Shown: positions 44,512 through 53,581, counted from the first letter of the stretch. The stretch: 64,000 nucleotides of DNA from Ilyobacter_A sp963668015 (GCA_963668015.2 CAXXCR010000009.1:172945-236944), one strand, 5' to 3'. Numbers and translations are program-made. Notes: generated by a model not told the origin, from the letters alone.

Positions 44512-46368
44512 ATGATAAAAAATAAAGATTTTGATGTGATAGTTGTTGGTGCTGGTCATGCAGGATGTGAGGCAGCCCTTGCAGCTGCAAGGCTGGGAAT
44601 GAAAACAGCTATGTTTACAATATATCTGGACAATGTGGCAATGATGAGCTGTAATCCAGCTATAGGAGGACCAGGTAAGAGCCACTTGGTTACCGAAGTG
44701 GATGTTCTCGGAGGCGAGATAGGAAGGCACACTGACAAATACAACCTCCAGCTGAAAACTCTAAATGAAACCAAAGGTATAGCAGCTAGGGTAACCAGGG
44801 GACAGGCGGATAAATACTGGTACAGGGTTAAGATGAAGGAAATAGTAGAAAATACAGATAATCTTGATCTGATCCAGGAAACAGTGGATGAACTGATAGT
44901 GGAAGAGAAAAATATTGTTGGCTTAAGGTCTTCTATGGGGATAGAGTACAGAGCTAAATCTGTGGTATTGGCAACTGGAACTTTCTTGAAAGGTAGAGTT
45001 GTCATAGGTGATGTAAAATACGAGGCCGGCAGGCAGGGAGAGTCATCAGCAGAAAAGCTTTCTGAGAGTCTTTTAGAAAATGGAATAGAACTTCAAAGAT
45101 ACCAAACTGCGACCCCTCCAAGGGTCGACAAAAGAACAGTAGACTTTTCCAAAATGAAAGAGTTGTGCGGTGCTGACACCCCAAGATACTTTTCAATGTT
45201 TACGGAGAAACCTAGGAACAATAACCTGCCAACCTGGCTTACTTTTACAACTCCTAAAACAGTTGATGTTGCAAAGGAACTTTTACAGTACTCCCCGATA
45301 GTAACCGGGATAATAGAAACACATGGGCCGAGACACTGTCCATCTCTGGACAGAAAAGTTCTTAATTTTCCAGAGAAAACAGATCACCAGATATTTTTAG
45401 AACAGGAAAGTACTGAAAGCAACGAACTTTATGTTAACGGCTTGACTACAGCTATGCCTCCCTTTGCCCAAGAAAAAATGATGAGAACAATAGCCGGTCT
45501 GGAAAATGCGAAGATAATGAGGTACGGGTATGCTGTTGAGTATGACTACTCCCCTTCATACCAGTTATCTCCAAGTCTTGAGAGTAAAAAGGTGAATAAT
45601 CTATACTTTGCAGGTCAGATAAACGGTACTTCAGGATATGAAGAGGCCGCTGCACAGGGATTTTTGGCTGGTGTAAACGCAGCAAGAAAAATTCAGGGAA
45701 AAGAACCAGTTATAATTGACAGAAGTGAAGCCTATATGGGTGTTTTAGTGGATGATATAATACATAAAAAAACTCCAGAACCTTACAGAGTGCTTCCTTC
45801 AAGGGCGGAATACAGACTTACTTTAAGGCAGGATAATGCATTTATAAGACTGCTGGAAAAAGCAGAGGAAATAGGCATAGTACCAAGGGAAAGAATAGAG
45901 TATTTGAAGCAGATAAGAAATAGGATAGATGTCGAGGTAAACAGGCTTAAAGAGGAGATTATAAGGCCTGATGAAGAGATAAATCTTATGTTGGAAGGTA
46001 TGGGATTTGAACCTTTGAAAAAACCTATAATGGCAAACGAACTTCTGCAGAGAAAAGGTGTATCCTATGATGATTTGAGATATTTTTGTGGAGTAAAACC
46101 TTATCCAGAACTTATAAAACAGCAGATAGAGATAGAAGTAAAATATGAGGTATTTATCCAGAGGGAGCAGGCTCAGATAGAAAAATTTAAGAAGTTGGAG
46201 AGCTTGAGAATACCAGAAAACTTTGATTATGACACTGTAAGAGGTCTTTCGAATATAGCAAAAGACGGCTTATTCAGCATAAAACCAATTTCCATAGGAG
46301 AAGCAAGCAGGATATCTGGAGTAACAGGAAATGATATAGCCCTCTTAATAAGTCAGATTAAAAGATAA
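44512..46368 (+). CDS. mnmG: tRNA uridine 5-carboxymethylaminomethyl modification protein MnmG
   Basis: FAD-dependent partner of MnmE, 618 residues. The FAD site VVGAGHAGCEAALAAARLG is at the N-terminus, the MnmG pattern CNPAIGGPGKSHLV follows at about residue 45, and GQINGTSGYEEAAAQG lies near 370. The C-terminal helical domain is intact. Confidence 0.97.
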   Translation: MIKNKDFDVIVVGAGHAGCEAALAAARLGMKTAMFTIYLDNVAMMSCNPAIGGPGKSHLVTEVDVLGGEIGRHTDKYNLQLKTLNETKGIAARVTRGQADKYWYRVKMKEIVENTDNLDLIQETVDELIVEEKNIVGLRSSMGIEYRAKSVVLATGTFLKGRVVIGDVKYEAGRQGESSAEKLSESLLENGIELQRYQTATPPRVDKRTVDFSKMKELCGADTPRYFSMFTEKPRNNNLPTWLTFTTPKTVDVAKELLQYSPIVTGIIETHGPRHCPSLDRKVLNFPEKTDHQIFLEQESTESNELYVNGLTTAMPPFAQEKMMRTIAGLENAKIMRYGYAVEYDYSPSYQLSPSLESKKVNNLYFAGQINGTSGYEEAAAQGFLAGVNAARKIQGKEPVIIDRSEAYMGVLVDDIIHKKTPEPYRVLPSRAEYRLTLRQDNAFIRLLEKAEEIGIVPRERIEYLKQIRNRIDVEVNRLKEEIIRPDEEINLMLEGMGFEPLKKPIMANELLQRKGVSYDDLRYFCGVKPYPELIKQQIEIEVKYEVFIQREQAQIEKFKKLESLRIPENFDYDTVRGLSNIAKDGLFSIKPISIGEASRISGVTGNDIALLISQIKR

Positions 46369-46391
46369 GGGTCCAAAGGACCCTTTTTTAA
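46367..46391 (+). terminator. Terminator after mnmG
   Basis: AAGGGTCC, AA, AGGACCCTT with a T run; the stem starts at the mnmG stop. Confidence 0.88.
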
Positions 46392-46479
46392 TGCATATAT
46401 TTGAAAACACAAAAGATATGATCAAAAGAATATGTATATGGACAAAAATAATAGATTAGTTTAATACTTTATTTGGAGT

Positions 46480-46823
46480 AAATTATGGAATTTCTGTACT
46501 TTCTTTGCTTGTCCAAAGAAAGTACAGAAGAAAAGACACTCATAAGATTAATGAAACTTGTAAAAATAAATTTTACAAGGACTAGAAAATATATTCGTTT
46601 CTCTCGTTATTTTCTAAGTGAACTAACTTTCTATTGAAATATAGTCGGCAAGCCTCCTTATTTCAATGAAAGTGGATTTCAGAAGATGATTTCTTAACGT
46701 AATTTTTAAATGGGTTTAGGTTCAAATGCTTTGAAAGCTTCTTTACGCTTGGGCTTGATTTTTCTTTGTTACTTTCTTTTCATCAAGGAAAAGAAAGTAA
46801 GGTTCTCATAAAATCAGTAATTT
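46480..46823 (+). repeat. MITE-like dispersed repeat, copy 4 (best-preserved hairpins)
   Basis: 344 bp. The left hairpin has perfect 12-bp arms GTACTTTCTTTG/CAAAGAAAGTAC around CTTGTC. The centre has ATTGAAATA/TATTTCAAT, and the right hairpin has 13-bp arms TTACTTTCTTTTC/GAAAAGAAAGTAA around ATCAAG. The outer ends are inverted AAATTA-type repeats. It lies in the 1-kb gene-free gap 46,392-47,414 between mnmG and mfd. Confidence 0.8.
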
Positions 46824-46875
46824 ACTGAAAAGATATAAGTAGAAATCGAGTTTTCATATAGTCTAGTCAAAAAAA

Positions 46876-46893
46876 TATTATTGTTAATATTCA
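46876..46893 (-). repeat. Dispersed copy of the origin 18-mer
   Basis: The minus strand reads TGAATATTAACAATAATA, two differences from consensus. It lies 53 bp after MITE-like copy 4. Confidence 0.6.
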
Positions 46894-47118
46894 TATCTTA
46901 AACGTCTATTCTTTTAGCTGCATGGTTATTTAATTCCATAATTTGAATAAAAATATTTTACATTCATTTTAAAGTATGCAGATTAACAGTTATTTCAAAA
47001 AATTTATTTATATTAGCCAGAGTATACAAGATGTGATTTTTAAACCAATAGAACTTTATTTAAATTTTTTATTTAAAGAATTAATTTAATTATATAGCTG
47101 AAAAACAGAGTTTAGATA

Positions 47119-47341
47119 TGTATATAATCATTAATAATTTACTGTTCTTTAGTTTTCACATGAAAATATATTAAATTCATTAAATAGAGTCTTTTATTTA
47201 AAAGATCAGATAAAATATATAATAATTTATTATTGTCGATGAACATATAATTTAGGGAGAGTCTCAGTTTTTTCACTTTAAAATTTATGTCAAAAAAAAG
47301 AACAAATTAAGTAGTTTAAACTTTATTATTGATCATATACA
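47119..47341. repeat. Cluster of three 18-mers upstream of mfd
   Basis: 47,119-47,136 plus strand TGTATATAATCATTAATA (two differences); 47,228-47,245 minus strand TGTTCATCGACAATAATA (one difference); 47,324-47,341 minus strand TGTATATGATCAATAATA (one difference). The spacings are 109 and 96 bp, like those in the main array, but orientations are mixed. Confidence 0.7.
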
Positions 47342-47351
47342 TATTGTATAT

Positions 47352-47380
47352 TTGAATCTTACTGTAAAATAAAGTATAAT
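47352..47380 (+). promoter_or_regulatory. Promoter of the mfd operon
   Basis: TTGAAT (47,352-47,357), 17-bp spacer and TATAAT (47,375-47,380), 11 bp past the nearest 18-mer. Confidence 0.8.
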
Positions 47381-47414
47381 TAACTTGCATTATTTAATGT
47401 AGAAGGAGAGCGAC

Positions 47415-50411
47415 ATGTTTTCAAATTTTGAATTTAAAGGTGATGAAATATATAGGGGGGCAGTCCCTTTTTTTCTTATTAACAATAATAAGAAGCAGAT
47501 ATATGTATGTTCTTCCAATAAAAATATAGAAGATTATTATTATGCAATAAAAGATTTTTCGGATATTTCGGTGCTTAAGATTGAAAATTTCAACTACAGC
47601 CAGGAAGAGTTTAGGAATAAAAATTTTGAACTTATAGAAGCTTTGCAAAGCGGGGGGGAGTTTATACTTCTTCTGAGTCTGCAGAGTTTGTTTCAGGAAT
47701 ATTTTATGGAGGCTGATTTTCTTGAATTTGTAAAAGACTTCGAGTACAGCCTATCTGATATAATTGAATTTTTAGAAAAAAATAATTTTAAGAAATCCTA
47801 TCTTGTTGAAGAGATGGGGCAGTACAGCAGGAGAGGTGATATACTGGATATATTTCCTCCGAACTTGGAACACCCCATAAGGATGGAGTTTTTTGGTGAA
47901 TACCTGGAAAATTTAAGATATTTTGAGACAGCTACCCAGAGGTCTGTATCTGTAGTGGACAGGGTCGAAATTTTTTCAAATTATGGTGGAAATAAGAGGT
48001 TTGCCCTGTTAGACTTAGTGTCTAAATCTTGCGGTAAAGAAGTGGAAATATATTTAGAAAATCAGGAATTGCTGCAGTACAAGTTGGAAGAGTATATACT
48101 GAGAGACCGTGAAAATGAGTACATTCATAGAGGGGTTTACCAACAGGTTTTGGAAAAATCCAGGATTATAGAAACAGTCAGGTTTTCAAATGAAGAGCTC
48201 GAGCAGTATAAGGACTATGAATTTGTAAAGAAAATGTCAAAAGAAAAAAATGTGTATCTACTAACAGAGGAAAGTATGAGGTTTGAGGAGATATTCTCAG
48301 GATACCCAATAAATATAGTGAAGGACCCGCATTACGAAGGGTTTAAATACGGGGACGATATAGTATTAACTGACAGGGAATTAAAGGGTATTAGGGTAAA
48401 GAGGTCTGAAAAGAGAAGAGATGGCGTAAAATTTGCAAATATCAACCAGATAAGGAGTGGTGATTATATAATACACGAGCAGCATGGAGTAGGTGTATTT
48501 TTGGGGATTGAGCTCATAGACCAGGTTGATTATATTGCAATAAGGTATGCAGACGAGGATAAGCTGTATGTGCCGGTAGACGGACTTTCCAAGCTTGAAA
48601 AATATATACATGAACCAGGAAAAATACCAGATATATACAAGCTTGGAAGAAAGGGATTTAAGAAAAAAAGAGACAGGCTGAGAAAGGACATAATGGAGTT
48701 TGCCAAGGAGCTTCTGGAAATCCAGGCAAAGAGGAATGCAGCCAACGGTTTCAAATTTTCCAAGGATACAATTTGGCAGGAGGAGTTTGAGGAAGGGTTT
48801 CCCTATGACGAGACTAAAGACCAGCTAAAGGCTATAATGGATGTAAAAACAGATATGGAGTCGCACAGGATCATGGACAGGATAGTGTGCGGAGATGTAG
48901 GATACGGAAAAACCGAGGTAGCCATGAGGGCCAGCTTCAAAGCCATAATGGATGGCAAGCAGGTGGCCATACTTGCACCTACCACAGTTTTGGCAAATCA
49001 GCACTATGAGAGATTTGTGGAAAGATTTAAGAATTTTCCTGTGGAGATAGAGCTGCTGTCCAGACTTAAATCTCCAAAAGAACAGAAGGAGATATCTAAA
49101 AAGATGAGTTCCGGTATGGTTGACCTTGTAATCGGAACCCACAGAATCCTATCTGAGGATATAGCATTTAAGGATCTGGCGCTTTTGATAATAGATGAAG
49201 AACAAAAATTTGGTGTAAAGGCTAAAGAGAAGTTGAAAAAGATGAAGGCAGGTGTGGACATACTCACCCTCACCGCAACACCGATACCCAGGACACTTAA
49301 TCTTGCTCTTTTGGGAATAAGGGATATATCAATAATACAGACTGCACCCAGCAATAGGCTGCCAATCGAAACACGTTTTATAAGCAGTAATAAAGATGAT
49401 ATAAAGGCAGCCGTGTTACACGAGATATCCAGAGAAGGTCAGGTATTTTATTTATTCAACTCCGTTAAAAGAATGAATTCTAAACTCAGTGATCTAGAAA
49501 AACTTCTGCCAAAATATGTAAAAGTTGTGCAGGTACACGGTCAGATGCCTTCGCAGGAAATAAAAAAAAGAATAAGAGAGTTTGAAAACAGGGAAGCGGA
49601 TGTGCTTTTGAGCACCACAATCATAGAAAACGGGATAGACATAGAAAATGCCAACACTATAATAATAGAGAACTTTGACAAACTGGGTCTCTCACAGGTA
49701 TACCAGTTAAGAGGAAGAGTAGGAAGGGGCGGCAGAAAGGCATATTGCTATCTTGTAGTGGAAGAAAACAGGAAGTTGAGTAAAAAGGGGGACATGAAAA
49801 GAGGAACCCTGGAAAGCCTGGGAGATCTTGGAGTTGGATTCCAACTTTCACTTGAAGATATGAAGATAAGAGGTGCAGGGGAGATACTCGGGGAAAAACA
49901 GCATGGTGCCATAGAAACCTTTGGATACGATCTTTATATGAAAATGCTGGATGAAGAGATTAAAAAGCTCAAAAACGAGAAATCTGGCATTGAAGATGTG
50001 TACATAGACATTAATAAAAGGGGATATATACCTAAAACATATATAGAAGATCACGAGAAAGTTGTTGTATACAAGAAGTTGCTTTTAGTTGACTCCGTGG
50101 AAGAACTGGAGAAAATAAAAGAAGAGTTAAGGGATAGATTTGGAAAATACCCAAGTGAGGTAGCCAAGCTTTTCGACTATCTTGAGATAAAAATTTTATG
50201 CAGGGAAGCAGGGATAGAAAGTTTAGCTGAGACAGATAAGGGTTACCTTGTAAAAATAAACCAGGATAATGTCAATTTTGAAAAATTGAGCGAGCTCATG
50301 AACAAAGGGGATGCCAAATATATTCAGAGCCAGGATGCGTTATTATTGTCTATGGACATAAAAGAATTCCTAAATTTCTATACAAAGGAGAGTTTAAATG
50401 AAAAAAACTAG
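47415..50411 (+). CDS. mfd: Transcription-repair coupling factor
   Basis: A 998-residue ATP-dependent translocase that removes stalled RNA polymerase and recruits nucleotide excision repair. In order: UvrB-like N-terminal region with the YSRRGDILDIFPP motif, the RNA polymerase interaction domain (GDYIIHEQHGVGVFLGI), helicase domain 1 with CGDVGYGKTEVAMRA and LIIDEEQKFGV, helicase domain 2, the TRG region, and a C-terminal domain. It is about 150 residues shorter than E. coli or Bacillus Mfd, mostly in the N-terminal half. RBS AAGGAG. It overlaps the next gene by 14 bp. Confidence 0.96.
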   Translation: MFSNFEFKGDEIYRGAVPFFLINNNKKQIYVCSSNKNIEDYYYAIKDFSDISVLKIENFNYSQEEFRNKNFELIEALQSGGEFILLLSLQSLFQEYFMEADFLEFVKDFEYSLSDIIEFLEKNNFKKSYLVEEMGQYSRRGDILDIFPPNLEHPIRMEFFGEYLENLRYFETATQRSVSVVDRVEIFSNYGGNKRFALLDLVSKSCGKEVEIYLENQELLQYKLEEYILRDRENEYIHRGVYQQVLEKSRIIETVRFSNEELEQYKDYEFVKKMSKEKNVYLLTEESMRFEEIFSGYPINIVKDPHYEGFKYGDDIVLTDRELKGIRVKRSEKRRDGVKFANINQIRSGDYIIHEQHGVGVFLGIELIDQVDYIAIRYADEDKLYVPVDGLSKLEKYIHEPGKIPDIYKLGRKGFKKKRDRLRKDIMEFAKELLEIQAKRNAANGFKFSKDTIWQEEFEEGFPYDETKDQLKAIMDVKTDMESHRIMDRIVCGDVGYGKTEVAMRASFKAIMDGKQVAILAPTTVLANQHYERFVERFKNFPVEIELLSRLKSPKEQKEISKKMSSGMVDLVIGTHRILSEDIAFKDLALLIIDEEQKFGVKAKEKLKKMKAGVDILTLTATPIPRTLNLALLGIRDISIIQTAPSNRLPIETRFISSNKDDIKAAVLHEISREGQVFYLFNSVKRMNSKLSDLEKLLPKYVKVVQVHGQMPSQEIKKRIREFENREADVLLSTTIIENGIDIENANTIIIENFDKLGLSQVYQLRGRVGRGGRKAYCYLVVEENRKLSKKGDMKRGTLESLGDLGVGFQLSLEDMKIRGAGEILGEKQHGAIETFGYDLYMKMLDEEIKKLKNEKSGIEDVYIDINKRGYIPKTYIEDHEKVVVYKKLLLVDSVEELEKIKEELRDRFGKYPSEVAKLFDYLEIKILCREAGIESLAETDKGYLVKINQDNVNFEKLSELMNKGDAKYIQSQDALLLSMDIKEFLNFYTKESLNEKN
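50341..50358 (-). repeat. 18-mer inside the 3' end of mfd
   Basis: The minus strand reads TGTCCATAGACAATAATA, one difference from consensus. It lies in codons for LLLSMDIKE of mfd, 40 bp before the start of the next gene. Confidence 0.55.
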
Positions 50412-51243
50412 TTTAATTATCATTGCTTTACTGATATTTATTTCTGCCTGCACCGGTGCAAGCAAGAAAGAGGAAAATGTTCTAAAAATTATAGGTAAAG
50501 AAAAGATAAGCCAAGAGGACCTGGATCAGGCGTTAGAAGCAGTTCCGCAGGAATACAAGGAGTATTATTCAGGTGAAGACGGAGAGAAGAAAATCCTAGA
50601 CGAATTGGTAGTACAGAAGATACTTTTGCAGGAAGCTTTAAAAGCCGGAATAGACAAAGAAGAGCAGTATAAAAAAGAGATGAAAAATATTAAAGAAAAA
50701 CTTCTGGTAAACCTTTTGATCAAGCAAAAAATAATGGATAGTGTTATTTTAGAGGATGCAGAACTGAAGGCTTATTATGATGAGAACATAGAAGAATTTA
50801 AGTTTCCGGAGAGTATCAAAGCATCTCATATATTGATAAAATTAAACGATGAGATGGACCAGGAGCAAAGGGAGAGTGCTGAAAAACAGGCTATGGAAAT
50901 ACTAAAAAAAGCCACTACGGAAAACTTCAGTAAGTTGGCAATGGAGAGTTCTCAGGGACCAAGCAGGGAAAACGGCGGTGACTTGGGATGGTTTACACAG
51001 GGGCAGATGGTAAAAGAATTTTCGGATGCTGCTTTTGCCTGTGCTAAAGGGGAAATATGCCCTAAACTTGTGGAGACTGTTTTTGGTCTGCATATAATTT
51101 ATGTAGAGGACAGACATCCAGGAGAACAGATAGCTTTTGACGAGGTAAAAGGTGAGATATCCCAAAAATTGATTTTGCAGAAAAGAATGGACGTGTATCA
51201 GTCTTGGATAGAAGATTTAAAGGAAAAATATCTGGGAGAATAA
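50398..51243 (+). CDS. Parvulin-type peptidyl-prolyl isomerase lipoprotein (PrsA/SurA-like)
   Basis: A 281-residue exported folding factor. The lipoprotein signal ends with ISACTG (lipidated Cys18). After a helical chaperone-like region comes a parvulin domain (about 135-235) with IKASHILIK, GGDLGWFTQGQMVKEFSDAAF and GLHIIYVEDR. It would act on proteins crossing the cell envelope. It starts inside the end of mfd. Confidence 0.9.
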   Translation: MKKTSLIIIALLIFISACTGASKKEENVLKIIGKEKISQEDLDQALEAVPQEYKEYYSGEDGEKKILDELVVQKILLQEALKAGIDKEEQYKKEMKNIKEKLLVNLLIKQKIMDSVILEDAELKAYYDENIEEFKFPESIKASHILIKLNDEMDQEQRESAEKQAMEILKKATTENFSKLAMESSQGPSRENGGDLGWFTQGQMVKEFSDAAFACAKGEICPKLVETVFGLHIIYVEDRHPGEQIAFDEVKGEISQKLILQKRMDVYQSWIEDLKEKYLGE

Positions 51244-51247
51244 AAAA

Positions 51248-51265
51248 TATTTTTGATAATGTACA
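51248..51265 (-). repeat. 18-mer between the PPIase gene and mazG
   Basis: The minus strand reads TGTACATTATCAAAAATA, one difference from the consensus, occupying most of the 33-bp gap and abutting the mazG ribosome site. Confidence 0.65.
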
Positions 51266-51276
51266 AGAGGTGAAGT

Positions 51277-52050
51277 ATGAAAGAGTTTGATAAACTGATA
51301 GAGATAATGGCAAAATTAAGGGCTCCCGGAGGATGCCCTTGGGACCAGGAACAGACCATTGAAACGCTGAAGCCATACCTTTTGGAAGAAGCTTATGAAA
51401 CAATTGAAGCAATGGATATAGGCGGAGATGAGTTGAAGGGTGAGCTTGGAGATCTGCTTTTGCAAGTTATTTTTCAATCGCAGATAATGTCTGAAAAAGG
51501 TGAGTTTGGTATAGAAGATGTATTGAATAAGCTAAATAACAAGCTTATCAGGAGGCATCCGCATGTCTTTTCTGATGTGAAAGCCGACACCAGCGGGGAA
51601 GTAATTGTAAATTGGGATAAGATAAAATCTGAGGAAAAAGAGCATTTGAAAAGGAAGTCCGTATTGGACGGGGTACCTATACACCTTCCACCTTTGGCAA
51701 AGGCTGTAAAGCTGCAAAAAAAAGCTTCAAAAGTCGGATTTGATTGGGAGAATCTGGACGGAGCAATAGACAAGATGGAGGAGGAATTAGAGGAATTTAG
51801 AGATGCCTTCAAGAGCGGTGATAAAGAGAATCTAAAAGAGGAGCTAGGGGATTTGATATTTTCACTGGTGAATGTTGCCAGGTTGGCTGATATAGATATA
51901 GTCGGAAGTCTTATGGACACTAATAAAAAATTTGATAGAAGATTCAGATATGTCGAGGAAAACTGCGATGTCAGGGAAGCAACATTAGAAGAGATGGACA
52001 AGCTTTGGGAACAAGCAAAATCAAAGGAAAGAAATGTACATAAACAATAA
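51277..52050 (+). CDS. mazG: Nucleoside triphosphate pyrophosphohydrolase MazG
   Basis: 257-residue tandem MazG protein, hydrolysing nucleoside triphosphates to monophosphates and pyrophosphate. The N-terminal domain starts LRAPGGCPWDQEQT, with the acidic metal site EEAYETIEAMD; the second domain begins around KKASKVGFDWENLDGAIDK with EELEEFRDA. The position after mfd and before rqcP parallels Bacillus. Confidence 0.95.
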   Translation: MKEFDKLIEIMAKLRAPGGCPWDQEQTIETLKPYLLEEAYETIEAMDIGGDELKGELGDLLLQVIFQSQIMSEKGEFGIEDVLNKLNNKLIRRHPHVFSDVKADTSGEVIVNWDKIKSEEKEHLKRKSVLDGVPIHLPPLAKAVKLQKKASKVGFDWENLDGAIDKMEEELEEFRDAFKSGDKENLKEELGDLIFSLVNVARLADIDIVGSLMDTNKKFDRRFRYVEENCDVREATLEEMDKLWEQAKSKERNVHKQ

Positions 52051-52052
52051 TA
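52035..52052 (+). repeat. 18-mer at the mazG/rqcP junction
   Basis: TGTACATAAACAATAATA, a perfect consensus match. It includes the mazG stop codon and is followed directly by the rqcP ribosome site. Confidence 0.75.
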
Positions 52053-52064
52053 CGAGGTGAGATT

Positions 52065-52346
52065 ATGAGATTGGATAAATTTTTAAAGGTATCTAGGATA
52101 ATAAAGAGAAGGCCTATTGCAAAGCAGGTTATAGACAGCAAGAAAGTAAAGATAAACGGAAAAACTGCAAAAGCCGGAACGGAGATAAAAGTAGGGGATA
52201 TATTGGAAGTGGAATATTTTACAAAATTAATAAGGGCTGAAGTTTTGGAAGTGCCCGGTGGAAATGTTGCCAAAGACCAGGCTAAAGATTTGATAAAGAT
52301 ACTTGATGTAACGGAAATAAAAATAGAAAGAGAAGATATAATTTAA
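52065..52346 (+). CDS. rqcP: RqcP-type S4 RNA-binding protein (YabO/Hsp15)
   Basis: 93 residues starting MRLDKFLKVSRIIKRR with an S4 domain (DSKKVKINGKTAKAGTEIK). RqcP works with RqcH on stalled 50S subunits in ribosome quality control. Its place after mazG matches yabO of Bacillus. The gene symbol rests on this synteny plus the S4 pattern. Confidence 0.85.
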   Translation: MRLDKFLKVSRIIKRRPIAKQVIDSKKVKINGKTAKAGTEIKVGDILEVEYFTKLIRAEVLEVPGGNVAKDQAKDLIKILDVTEIKIEREDII

Positions 52347-52348
52347 AA

Positions 52349-52366
52349 TATTATTGTCCCTATACA
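52349..52366 (-). repeat. 18-mer between rqcP and ispE
   Basis: The minus strand reads TGTATAGGGACAATAATA, two differences from consensus, filling the gap before the ispE ribosome site. Confidence 0.6.
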
Positions 52367-52377
52367 CGAGGAGAGCT

Positions 52378-53244
52378 ATGATTATACAAGTAGAATGCAA
52401 TGCAAAAATAAATATAGGTCTGAATATACTGGGAAAACTCCCCAATGGATACCACGAATTGGATATGATAATGGCACCGATAAAACTTTCTGATAAGCTG
52501 GTATTGAACTTTTTTGGAAAAGGGGGTAAGCTTAGTATATGGACAGATGAAAAAGATCTGCCTGTGGATGAAAACAACATAATATATAAGATCTACAAGG
52601 GTTTTTATGAAAAAACAGGGATAGAAGAGCAGGAGATAAGGGCAGAACTTTGGAAGATGATACCTTCACAGGCAGGATTAGGTGGAGGGAGTTCTGATGG
52701 GGCATTTTTTTTGATGGAACTTAATAAATATCACGGATATCCTCTCAGAATAGAAGATTGCATAGAGTTTTCCAAAAATATAGGGGCTGATATACCTTTC
52801 TTTTTGGTAAACAAAACTTCTAGAATAAAAGGTATAGGTGAGGAAATAAAGCCGATAGAAAATAATCTAGATTGTGATATTATTTTAATAAAGCCAAATT
52901 TCGGCGTCAGCACTGGAAAAGCATATTTTAGTTTTTCCCAACTAACTGAAAAAAACTTTTCAAAATTGGAAAAAATTGAGGAAGGTTTGCAGGAAAATGA
53001 TTTAAATCTTGTATTAAAGAATATAGAGAACCATCTCGAACAGGCATTACTTTTGGGAGAAAAAAAAATACAAAATTTGAGGCTTGAACTTTCTCAAATT
53101 AAAAAAGAGTCCTTTTTTATGTCTGGGAGTGGGAGTTGCTATTATACTTTAGTTAAAAAAGATAGGTCTATGGAGCTGTATCAACTACTGAAAAGTCACT
53201 TTAAAAATTATTCTGTTTACAGGACAAGTTTTTTAGAGTGTTGA
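52378..53244 (+). CDS. ispE: 4-diphosphocytidyl-2-C-methyl-D-erythritol kinase
   Basis: GHMP kinase of the methylerythritol phosphate isoprenoid pathway, 288 residues. The N-terminal AKINIGLNILGKLPNGYHEL and ATP loop PSQAGLGGGSSDGAF are diagnostic, and MSGSGSCYYTL lies near the end. I choose ATG 52378, preceded by GAGGAG, rather than an in-frame start 24 bp upstream. Confidence 0.95.
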   Translation: MIIQVECNAKINIGLNILGKLPNGYHELDMIMAPIKLSDKLVLNFFGKGGKLSIWTDEKDLPVDENNIIYKIYKGFYEKTGIEEQEIRAELWKMIPSQAGLGGGSSDGAFFLMELNKYHGYPLRIEDCIEFSKNIGADIPFFLVNKTSRIKGIGEEIKPIENNLDCDIILIKPNFGVSTGKAYFSFSQLTEKNFSKLEKIEEGLQENDLNLVLKNIENHLEQALLLGEKKIQNLRLELSQIKKESFFMSGSGSCYYTLVKKDRSMELYQLLKSHFKNYSVYRTSFLEC

Positions 53245-53271
53245 GAACTAACGAAAAGGAAGGTGCTTAAA

Positions 53272-53574
53272 GTGAAAGTAACAGATGTGAGAATGAGGTT
53301 AGTTAAAAACGAAAATGAGGCAAAATTAAAGGCTTATGCCGACATAACATTTGAGGATTGCTTTGTTATTCATGGACTAAAGGTTATTGACGGTCAAAAA
53401 GGCATGTTTGTGGCAATGCCTTCTAGAAAAATGCCAAATGGAGAATTTAAGGATATAGCCCACCCTATTACTCCAGATCTTAGAAAATATGTAACTGATA
53501 CAGTTATAGAAAAATATGAAGAGGTATTGAAAAATTCCGACGAAGAAGAGATGGAAGAATACGCTGGTGAATAA
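53272..53574 (+). CDS. spoVG: SpoVG family regulatory protein
   Basis: 100-residue RNA/DNA-binding protein found in many non-sporulating bacteria. It starts MKVTDVRMRLV with GTG at 53272; AAGGAAGG lies 8 bp upstream and inside a longer frame starting at 53263. The family motif FVAMPSRKMPNGEFKDIAHP is intact. As in Bacillus and many others it is near ispE. Confidence 0.95.
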   Translation: MKVTDVRMRLVKNENEAKLKAYADITFEDCFVIHGLKVIDGQKGMFVAMPSRKMPNGEFKDIAHPITPDLRKYVTDTVIEKYEEVLKNSDEEEMEEYAGE

Positions 53575-53581
53575 TTTAAAA

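Noticed and set aside
46433..46453. TGTATATGGACAAAAATAATA as a further 18-mer before MITE-like copy 4
   Set aside because: It needs a 3-bp insertion between the two halves to match, so I did not count it.
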